A stretch of DNA of 14,668 bases from Actinomycetes bacterium. Its GTDB lineage: Bacteria > Actinomycetota > Actinomycetes > S36-B12 > UBA5976. A program made the position numbers and the translations under genes. The stretch is from NCBI GenBank assembly GCA_021784375.1, contig JAJXSV010000030.1:1-14668 (forward strand), in the 5' to 3' direction. Numbering within the stretch: position 1 is the stretch's first letter; every line of letters begins with the position of its first letter. Shown here piece after piece: positions 6,485 to 12,597 of the stretch. A model generated the notes under the pieces. It had not been told where the DNA came from. It saw nothing but the letters and a program-made list of their open reading frames with translations, and made no database searches.

Positions 6485-7359
6485 GTGACCTCTACGCTGC
6501 GCTGGAATCCGGAGTGCTCGTGTCCGACGGCGCCATGGGCACCATGCTGCAGGACCGCGGACTCACCGACGGCGGCGCACCCGAACTCTGGAACGTCGAG
6601 CACGCGGACATCGTCGAGGGGATCCTCGAGGAGTACGCGGCAGCCGGCGCCCAGCTCATCACCACGAACACCTTCGGTGGCACCCAGCCGCGGCTTCGCC
6701 TGCACGATCTGGAGCAGCGCGTGCACGAACTGAACAAGGCAGGCGCGGAGGTCGCCCGTCGGGTCGCGGATCGCCACCCGGGCACCTTCGTCATGGGCGA
6801 TGTCGGCCCCTCCGGCGAGCTCATGGAACCCATGGGCGAACTCACCATCGAAGGCGCCAAGGAGATCTTCGCCGAACAGATCCGGGGCCTCATCGATGGC
6901 GGCGTCGACGCCATCCTCATCGAGACCATGAGCGACCTCTCGGAGGTCGAGGCAGCCGTGACGGCTGCGCATTCGGTGGACCCGGCAGTCCCGGTCATCG
7001 CCACCCTGAGCTTCGACACCAACCTGCGCACCATGATGGGCGTGAAGCCCGGTGTGGCGGTGAAGACGCTCACGGCCCTCGGTGTGCGCGTCATCGGCGC
7101 CAACTGCGGCCGGGGGACCGATGAGATGCTGATCATCGCCAAGGAGCTGGCAGACGCCCGCAGCGAGGGGACCTACCTCATCACACAGTCGAACGCGGGA
7201 CTGCCCAAGCTCATCGACGGTGAGTTCCAGTACACGGGCACGCCCGAGGAGATGGGTGCGTTCGCGCAGCAGATGCGCGACCTCGGCATCAACATCGTGG
7301 GCTCCTGCTGCGGCTCCACCCCGGCCCACACCAAGGCCATCCGCGCCGCCCTGAGCTGA
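6481..7359 (+). CDS. homocysteine S-methyltransferase family protein (BHMT/MetH N-domain type, no B12 domain)
   Basis: From GTG at 6481 the protein has 292 residues, a single homocysteine S-methyltransferase (Pfam S-methyl_trans) barrel. It starts LVSDGAMGTMLQDRG (13-27), the standard family opening, then TTNTFGG (61-67) and GDVGPSGELMEP (106-117). The zinc ligands are C209 (GANCGRG) and the pair C276-C277 (GSCCGSTP). These bind zinc and activate the homocysteine thiolate. The corrinoid, pterin and activation domains of full MetH are absent, so the methyl donor must be a small molecule (betaine, S-methylmethionine) or a separate corrinoid protein. GTG at 6481 overlaps the TGA of the upstream gene (GTGA), implying translational coupling; the earlier in-frame ATG at 6394 would run deep into that gene. 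The donor cannot be determined here. Confidence 0.85.
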   Translation: MSDLYAALESGVLVSDGAMGTMLQDRGLTDGGAPELWNVEHADIVEGILEEYAAAGAQLITTNTFGGTQPRLRLHDLEQRVHELNKAGAEVARRVADRHPGTFVMGDVGPSGELMEPMGELTIEGAKEIFAEQIRGLIDGGVDAILIETMSDLSEVEAAVTAAHSVDPAVPVIATLSFDTNLRTMMGVKPGVAVKTLTALGVRVIGANCGRGTDEMLIIAKELADARSEGTYLITQSNAGLPKLIDGEFQYTGTPEEMGAFAQQMRDLGINIVGSCCGSTPAHTKAIRAALS

Positions 7360-7414
7360 GGTCCGCGCCGCAACGCTGTTCCCGGGCCGGCAATGTAACG
7401 ATTCAAGGCACAGG

Positions 7415-7433
7415 TATGCTCCCCGCGAGGAGA
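7415..7433 (+). promoter_or_regulatory. candidate -10 box and ribosome binding site of the ABC exporter operon
   Basis: TATGCT at 7415-7420 fits a -10 box; a weak -35-like TGTAAC lies at 7394-7399 with a short 15-nt spacer. AGGAGA at 7428-7433 is a strong ribosome binding site with a 7-nt spacer to ATG 7441. Unlike several neighbours, this operon therefore seems to have a short leader with a good Shine-Dalgarno. Confidence 0.4.
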
Positions 7434-7440
7434 TATCTGC

Positions 7441-9165
7441 ATGCTCATTTCCATCCTGCGCACCTTCCTGCGTCCCTACCGACTGCGCACCGCTGTCATC
7501 ACCGTGCTCGTCCTCAGCCAGGTGATCATCAGCCTGTACCTGCCGAGCATGAACGCGGACATCATCAACAACGGCGTGGCGGTTGGAGACACCGGCTACA
7601 TCTGGCACGTCGGCCTGCAGATGTTCGGACTCACCGTGTTCTCCGTGGCGGTCTCGCTGGTGGCCGCGTACCTCACGGCGTTCGTGTCGATGTCGTTCGC
7701 GCGCGACCTGCGGAGCGCGGTGTTCCGCAAGGTCCTCGGGTTCAATGCGCAGGACGTCGATCGCTTCGGCACGCCGTCGCTCATCACGCGCAACACGAAT
7801 GACATCCAGCAGGTCCAGGTGCTCGTCACCATGGGCCTCTCCATGCTGTTGATGGCGCCGCTGTCGATGATCGGCGGCGTGGTGATGGCGCTGCGCCACA
7901 ACGTGCGCATGTCCATCCTCATCGTCATCGCGGTCCCGGCGATGGCTGCCGTCATCGGCACCATGATGGCGCTCGCGATCCCGCAGTTCCGGCTCATCCA
8001 GAAGCGCATCGACCGCATCAACGGCATCCTGCGCGAGCAGATCACCGGCATGCGCGTCATCCGCGCCTTCGTGCGGGACGACTTCGAGCAGGCGCGCTTC
8101 GCGGTCGCCAACGGCCAGTTGCGCGACACCTCGCTGCGCATCAACCGCATCTTCGCCATGGCCATGCCGGCGTTGATGCTCATCATGAACTTCTCCACCA
8201 TCGGGGTCGTCTGGTTCGGCGCCCATCTGGTGTCGACCGGAGACATGCAGATCGGCGACATCTCCGCATTCCTCAGCTACATCATGCAGATCCTCATCTC
8301 CGTCATGATGTCGACGATGGCCGCCATGCTGGTCCCCCGCGCCGCGGCCAGCGCGGAGCGCATCAAGGAGGTGCTCGGGGTCGAGCCCACCATCCTCGAT
8401 CCCGACACCGCCAAGCCGCAGTCGGAGCCGGGCTCGGTGGAGTTCCGGGGCGTGACCTTCCGCTACCCGGGGGCCGAGGAGCCGGTGCTGCGCGGTCTGG
8501 ACTTCCGGGTCGAGCCCGGGCAGTTCACCGCCATCGTCGGTGGAACCGGTTCCGGCAAGAGCACCCTCATCAACCTGCTCGCACGCTTCCATGACGCGAG
8601 TGAGGGGAGCGTGCTCGTGGGCGGTGTCGACGTCCGCGACCAGAACCGGCATGAGCTCTACCGGTGCCTCGGCATCGTGCCGCAGCGCGCCTACCTGTTC
8701 GGCGGCACGGTGCGTGACAACGTGCGCTTCGGAGCCCAGCAGATCAGCGACGAGGAGGTCTGGCGGGCGCTCCGGATCGCGCAGGCCGAGGAGTTCGTGC
8801 GCGAACTCGAGGGGGGCCTCGACTACGAGATCGCACAGGGCGGGCAGAACCTCTCAGGCGGGCAGAAGCAACGCATGGCGATCGCCCGAGCCGTCGCCCT
8901 GAAGCCGGAGATCTACATCCTCGACGACTCCTTCAGCGCCCTCGACGCCGCCACCGACGCCCGTCTGCGCCTCTCGCTGCAACGGGAGATGGTGGGCAGC
9001 ACGGTGATCGTGGTGGCCCAGCGCATCAGCACGGTGCTGCACGCGGACCGCATCATCGTGCTCGAGGAGGGCCTCATCGCCGGGGTCGGCACGCATGACG
9101 AGTTGCTCGAGCGCTGCGGCGCCTACCGGGAGATCGTGGGCTCGCAGATGGGGGTCAACGCATGA
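7441..9165 (+). CDS. ABC exporter half-transporter with degenerate ATP-site residues (subunit 1 of heterodimer)
   Basis: A 574-residue fusion of a six-helix exporter membrane domain (about 1-310) and an ATPase domain (about 330-574). Walker A GGTGSGKST is 367-375, the Q-loop glutamine Q415, the signature LSGGQ 471-475, and Walker B ends in ILDD. The catalytic glutamate is thus replaced by D496, and the switch histidine by Q527 (VVAQRIST). This pattern marks the degenerate-site subunit of heterodimeric exporters such as TM287/288, BmrCD or mycobacterial Rv1273c/Rv1272c. The partner gene follows with an ATGA overlap (9162-9165). The complex would sit in the cytoplasmic membrane and export drugs, lipids or other hydrophobic compounds; the cargo cannot be told from sequence, and import has been proposed for some mycobacterial relatives. 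ATG 7441 has a strong Shine-Dalgarno. Confidence 0.92.
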   Translation: MLISILRTFLRPYRLRTAVITVLVLSQVIISLYLPSMNADIINNGVAVGDTGYIWHVGLQMFGLTVFSVAVSLVAAYLTAFVSMSFARDLRSAVFRKVLGFNAQDVDRFGTPSLITRNTNDIQQVQVLVTMGLSMLLMAPLSMIGGVVMALRHNVRMSILIVIAVPAMAAVIGTMMALAIPQFRLIQKRIDRINGILREQITGMRVIRAFVRDDFEQARFAVANGQLRDTSLRINRIFAMAMPALMLIMNFSTIGVVWFGAHLVSTGDMQIGDISAFLSYIMQILISVMMSTMAAMLVPRAAASAERIKEVLGVEPTILDPDTAKPQSEPGSVEFRGVTFRYPGAEEPVLRGLDFRVEPGQFTAIVGGTGSGKSTLINLLARFHDASEGSVLVGGVDVRDQNRHELYRCLGIVPQRAYLFGGTVRDNVRFGAQQISDEEVWRALRIAQAEEFVRELEGGLDYEIAQGGQNLSGGQKQRMAIARAVALKPEIYILDDSFSALDAATDARLRLSLQREMVGSTVIVVAQRISTVLHADRIIVLEEGLIAGVGTHDELLERCGAYREIVGSQMGVNA

Positions 9166-11150
9166 GCACGCAGCGCAGCGAGGCACCCATGATGCGCGGC
9201 CCGGGCCCCATGCGTGGACCGGGCCCCGGCGGGCATGGACCGATGGGCGGCATGATGCGCGGCGGTGGTGGTTCCGCCACCAACGCCAAACTGGCCGCGA
9301 AGCGACTCCTGCAGCGCCTCGACACCCAACGGCGCATCCTCTACGTGGTCCTCACCCTGACGACCTTGGCGACGGCCGCCGGATTGCTCGGTCCCAAGCT
9401 GCTCGGTGACGCGACCACCCGCGTCTTCGCCGACCTCATGGGTATGAAGCTGCACGCGCGGGGCGTGCCCCTCGGAACATCGACCGCGACCATTGCGGCC
9501 GAGCTGCGCAAGGCCGGCCAGGATCGCTTCGCCTCGATGATCCAGGGCATGCACGTCGTGCCCAAGACCGCCGTGGACTTCGGTGCGGTGGGGTCACTCG
9601 TCATGCTGGTGGTGGCGCTCTACATCATCGGCTCCCTGCTGCTCTGGATCCAGGGCTACCTCATGGCCGGCGTCGCCCAGCGCGCGGTGTTCGAACTGCG
9701 TCGGGACGTCGAGACCAAGTTGTCCCGGGTGCCGCTGAAGTACGTCGACGGCCAGTCACGTGGTGACCTCCTGAGCCGCGTCACCAATGACATCGACAAC
9801 ATCGGCAACACCCTGCAGCAGGGCCTGAGCCAACTGCTCTCGTCACTGCTGCAGGTGATCGGCACGCTCATCGTCATGTTCTTCCTGTCATGGCAGTTGG
9901 CCCTGGTGTCGCTGCTCATCGTGCCGCTGTCCATCTTCATGACGACGCGTATCGCCAAGCGCTCGCAGGTCCACTTCGCGACCCAATGGCGTGAGATGGG
10001 CAAGGTGAATGGGCACGTCGAGGAGATGCACACCGGTCACTCGGTGGTGCTCGCCTACAACCGACGCGAACGAGCCATCGCCGACTTCGACGAGTTCAAC
10101 GATGCCCTCTACGAGGCCAGCTTCCGCGCCCAGTTCCTGAGCAGCATCATCATGCCGATGATGAACGTGCTCTCGAACCTGAACTACGTGGTGATCGCCG
10201 TGCTCGGTGGCATCCGTGTCGCGTCCGGTCAGCTCGCCCTGGGCCAGGTGCAGGCGTTCATCCAGTACTCGCGCCAATTCACCATGCCGCTCGGCCAGAT
10301 CGCGGCACAGGCGAATCAGCTGCAGTCGGGCCTGGCCTCGGCGGAGCGTGTGTTCGAAGTGCTGGACGCGCTCGAGGACGCCGCGGAGCCGCGCGGTTCC
10401 AAGCAGGTCATCAGCAATCCGCGCGGCGAGGTCACGCTGGAGCATGTGGACTTCCGCTACGTGCCGGAGACCCCGCTCATCGAGGACGTCAACGTGCACG
10501 TCATGCCCGGCCAGACTGTGGCCATCGTCGGCCCCACCGGTGCCGGCAAGACGACGATCGTGAACCTCCTCATGCGCTTCTACGAGATCGACGCCGGTCG
10601 CATCACGCTCGACGGCGTGGACACGCGCGACATCGCACGCGAGGACCTGCGCTCCGAGTTCGGCATGGTGCTGCAGGACACCTGGCTGTTCCACGGCACC
10701 ATCCGCGAGAACATCGCCTACGGACGTGAGCAGGCCAGCGAGACCGAGATCGTGGCCGCCGCCAAGGAGGCGCACGCGGACCACTTCATCCGCACACTGC
10801 CGAACGGGTACGACACCATCCTCGACGACGATGCCACGAACATCTCAGTCGGAGAGCGCCAGTTGCTCACCATCGCCCGCGCCTTCCTCTCGGATCCGTC
10901 GGTGCTCATCCTCGATGAGGCCACCTCCAACGTCGACACCCGCACCGAGGTCCTCATCCAGGAGGCCATGAACCGACTACGCCACGGCCGAACCGGATTC
11001 GTGATCGCACACCGGCTCTCGACCATCCGCAACGCCGACACCATCCTCGTCATGGACCATGGGCGGATCATCGAGCAGGGTTCGCACGAAAAGCTGATGC
11101 AGTCCGGAGGCTTCTACAAGCATCTCTACGAGAGCCAGTTCGCCGAGTAG
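9162..11150 (+). CDS. ABC exporter half-transporter with canonical ATP-site residues and Gly/Pro/Met-rich N-terminus (subunit 2)
   Basis: A 662-residue fusion. Residues 1-40 are low-complexity and rich in Gly, Pro, Met and Arg (repeated MRGPGP). Helix 1 (about 60-80) is followed by a long insert (about 88-140) before helix 2, as in actinobacterial Rv1272c-like proteins. The ATPase has Walker A GPTGAGKTT (457-465), Q-loop Q505, Walker B with catalytic glutamate ILDEA (D585, E586) and switch histidine H617. Its signature motif is non-canonical, ISVGE (561-565) instead of LSGGQ. That motif faces the degenerate Walker site of subunit 1, so one ATP site is crippled from both sides and the other is intact, the known asymmetry of heterodimeric exporters. 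ATG 9162 overlaps the upstream TGA and is preceded by a GGGGG run (9150-9154). Cargo unknown. Confidence 0.92.
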   Translation: MSTQRSEAPMMRGPGPMRGPGPGGHGPMGGMMRGGGGSATNAKLAAKRLLQRLDTQRRILYVVLTLTTLATAAGLLGPKLLGDATTRVFADLMGMKLHARGVPLGTSTATIAAELRKAGQDRFASMIQGMHVVPKTAVDFGAVGSLVMLVVALYIIGSLLLWIQGYLMAGVAQRAVFELRRDVETKLSRVPLKYVDGQSRGDLLSRVTNDIDNIGNTLQQGLSQLLSSLLQVIGTLIVMFFLSWQLALVSLLIVPLSIFMTTRIAKRSQVHFATQWREMGKVNGHVEEMHTGHSVVLAYNRRERAIADFDEFNDALYEASFRAQFLSSIIMPMMNVLSNLNYVVIAVLGGIRVASGQLALGQVQAFIQYSRQFTMPLGQIAAQANQLQSGLASAERVFEVLDALEDAAEPRGSKQVISNPRGEVTLEHVDFRYVPETPLIEDVNVHVMPGQTVAIVGPTGAGKTTIVNLLMRFYEIDAGRITLDGVDTRDIAREDLRSEFGMVLQDTWLFHGTIRENIAYGREQASETEIVAAAKEAHADHFIRTLPNGYDTILDDDATNISVGERQLLTIARAFLSDPSVLILDEATSNVDTRTEVLIQEAMNRLRHGRTGFVIAHRLSTIRNADTILVMDHGRIIEQGSHEKLMQSGGFYKHLYESQFAE

Positions 11151-11162
11151 TCCCGCGCCGAC

Positions 11163-11294
11163 CGTCGCACCGCACCACCATCTCCCCGGTGCGACGCCCC
11201 ACAACCACGCCCGGGCGCTGCAGCGTCGCACCGCACCACCATCTCCCCGGTGCGACGCCCCACAACCACGCCCGGGCGCTGCAGCGTCGCACCG
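11163..11294. repeat. two perfect 61-bp tandem repeats, each with a 9-bp inverted repeat, plus a 10-bp partial third copy
   Basis: Positions 11163-11223 and 11224-11284 are identical over all 61 bases; a third copy starts at 11285 but matches only 10 bases. Each unit carries GTCGCACCG (11164-11172; 11225-11233), a 14-nt loop, and CGGTGCGAC (11187-11195; 11248-11256), a perfect 9-bp GC-rich stem. The partial copy supplies a third left arm at 11286-11294. The unit junctions also form the palindrome CGCTGCAGCG (11216-11225 and 11277-11286), preceded by GCCCGGGC. The first stem lies 13 nt after the exporter stop codon. A duplicated terminator without T-tract, a REP-like element, or a protein-binding array are all possible; only the repeat itself is certain. 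Confidence 0.9.
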
Positions 11295-11418
11295 GGCTCG
11301 GGGAATCCGCCCGTCGGCCACGGGGGAACAATTCGCCGGGGGGTGGGCGTTGCAGCCTCATGGTGTTGTCGCCGCAAGCCCGCTGCCCCGCTCGCTCCAC
11401 GGGGGCGGGCCGGGCCCT
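11295..11418. other. intergenic remainder with no recognised feature
   Basis: Between the tandem repeats and the nickel-permease promoter I see only GC-rich sequence with G-runs. There is no convincing coding frame, RNA gene or riboswitch. Open frames crossing it continue as shadows of the downstream permease gene. Confidence 0.6.
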
Positions 11419-11448
11419 TTGGCTATTGCGAACTGTTTGCAATAGCGT
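11419..11448 (+). promoter_or_regulatory. nickel-permease promoter covered by a Nur-box-like operator
   Basis: A 25-bp inverted repeat (11422-11446) with 11-bp arms, one mismatch and a 3-nt centre includes TTGCGA-N5-TTGCAA (11426-11442). The Streptomyces Nur (nickel uptake regulator, Fur family) consensus is known as tTGCaa-N5-ttGCAA, so this differs at one position. TTGGCT (11419-11424) and TAGCGT (11443-11448), 18 nt apart, fit -35 and -10 boxes; TAGCGT ends 6 nt before ATG 11455 and no Shine-Dalgarno is visible, so the transcript is probably leaderless. The operator fills the spacer and enters the -10 box, an arrangement that fits repression by nickel-bound Nur. Confidence 0.75.
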
Positions 11449-11454
11449 CGCCCC

Positions 11455-12582
11455 ATGATCCGGCAGCACCTGCGCTTCTCGCGAGACGAGATCCCCACGC
11501 TTGCCGGCATCGTGGCCACCGTGGCCATGCTCCACATCGTCGGCTGGGGCCTGTTCATCTACTTCAACGGCCAGCCCCGGTACCACTCACTCGTCGACGG
11601 CAAGGGCGGTCTGGTCTACGCCGGTGCGGGCGCGCTCGCCTACTCCTTCGGCCTGCGCCATGCCTTCGACGCCGACCACATCTCCGCAGTCGACGACAGC
11701 ACCCGACTCATGCTCGCCATGCGCAAGAAGCCGTTGGCAGTCGGCCTCTTCTTCTCCCTCGGGCACTCCACGATCGTGCTCGCCATGTCGGTCTTCGTGG
11801 CCTTCGCGGCCCGTCAGGCCGTCAAGTTCCAGCACAGCTACGCGCAGACCGGCGGCGTCATCGGTGCCTCCGTCTCGGCGTTCTTCCTGTACCTCGTCGG
11901 CATCCTCAACCTGTTCATCCTGGTGGGCATCTGGAGGGTGTGGCGACAGGCGAAGTCCGGGCAGTTCTCCCATGAGCACCTCACGCAACTGCTGAACGAG
12001 CGAGGCCTGCTCAAGCGCGTGTTCCGCGGCCTCTTCAAGAACGGCTTCAACCGCTCCTGGCAGCTCTACCCGGTGGGCGTGCTGTTCGGCCTGGGCTTCG
12101 ACACCGCGACCGAGGTGGCGCTCCTCGGCATCTCGGCCACGGCTGCGGTCGGCACCGTCGGTGGCAGCCTGCCCCCGCTCGCCATCATCGCCCTGCCCCT
12201 GATCTTCGCCGCCGGCATGTCCCTCATGGACTCACTGGACGGCATCTTCATGACCAAGGCCTACTCCTGGGCCTTCACCTCTCCGCTGCGCAAGATCTAC
12301 TACAACCTCACCACCACCGGGCTCTCCATCTTCGTGGCCCTGGTCATCGGCACCATCGAGCTGGTGCAGGTCATCTCCGAACGGACCGACATCACCAACG
12401 TGCCGCTCCTCGGCGCGATCGCCCAGGTGAACCTGAACTCCGTCGGCTATTGGATCGTCGGTTCCTTCATCGGCGCATGGATCCTGTCCATCCTCATCTG
12501 GCGCACCGGTCGCTACGAGGAGCGCTACTCCTCGGGCATCGCCGAGACCTCGCACGCACACCCGCAGTTCACGCTGCAGTAG
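11455..12582 (+). CDS. NiCoT-family nickel/cobalt permease (HoxN/NixA/NhlF type), probable nickel importer
   Basis: A 375-residue integral membrane protein with about eight hydrophobic segments. It carries the NiCoT hallmarks: RHAFDADHIS (68-77; H69, D72 and H75 are the metal-selecting residues of helix 2), LGHSTIV (102-108), GLGFDTATE (212-220) and GMSLMDSLDG (254-263). A charged cytoplasmic loop lies around 160-200. These secondary transporters take up Ni2+ and/or Co2+ at low concentration for enzymes such as urease, hydrogenase, Ni-superoxide dismutase or cobalamin synthesis, none of which is in the window. The family signature alone does not separate nickel from cobalt, but the Nur-like operator directly over its promoter points to nickel. 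The gene stands alone, 304 bp after the exporter operon, and runs convergent with the glutamate dehydrogenase gene. Confidence 0.93.
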   Translation: MIRQHLRFSRDEIPTLAGIVATVAMLHIVGWGLFIYFNGQPRYHSLVDGKGGLVYAGAGALAYSFGLRHAFDADHISAVDDSTRLMLAMRKKPLAVGLFFSLGHSTIVLAMSVFVAFAARQAVKFQHSYAQTGGVIGASVSAFFLYLVGILNLFILVGIWRVWRQAKSGQFSHEHLTQLLNERGLLKRVFRGLFKNGFNRSWQLYPVGVLFGLGFDTATEVALLGISATAAVGTVGGSLPPLAIIALPLIFAAGMSLMDSLDGIFMTKAYSWAFTSPLRKIYYNLTTTGLSIFVALVIGTIELVQVISERTDITNVPLLGAIAQVNLNSVGYWIVGSFIGAWILSILIWRTGRYEERYSSGIAETSHAHPQFTLQ

Positions 12583-12595
12583 CCGGACAGCCGGC
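12582..12595. terminator. small inverted repeat between convergent genes, possible bidirectional terminator
   Basis: GCCGG (12582-12586) and CCGGC (12591-12595) form a 5-bp GC stem with a 4-nt ACAG loop, filling almost all of the 15 bp between the two stop codons. It lacks T-tracts. The position suits a shared terminator for the permease and glutamate dehydrogenase transcripts, but the stem is short. Confidence 0.3.
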
Positions 12596-12597
12596 CC

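Noticed and set aside
6481..7359. MetH (cobalamin-dependent methionine synthase) or a fragment of it
   Set aside because: The gene ends cleanly with a complete 292-residue barrel; no pterin or B12 domain follows in any frame.
6334..8652. 772-codon open frame on the minus strand, antisense to the methyltransferase and exporter genes
   Set aside because: Its translation is low-complexity and rich in His, Asp, Arg and Ala, as expected from the complement of GC-rich coding sequence, and it crosses two well-supported plus-strand genes with family motifs.
9888..10784. 298-codon minus-strand frame inside the second exporter gene
   Set aside because: Complement shadow of a well-supported ABC transporter gene with no recognisable domain.
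11163..11294. CRISPR array
   Set aside because: Only two adjacent identical units without unique spacers and no cas genes; this is a tandem duplication.
11295..11454. Cobalamin or other riboswitch before the metal permease
   Set aside because: G-rich tracts are present, but I could not find the conserved cobalamin-riboswitch core, and the apparent promoter sits directly at the start codon, so upstream RNA would not be in the transcript.
11250..11975. 241-codon plus-strand frame running from the tandem repeat into the permease gene
   Set aside because: Arg/His-rich shadow of the permease in another frame; no motif.
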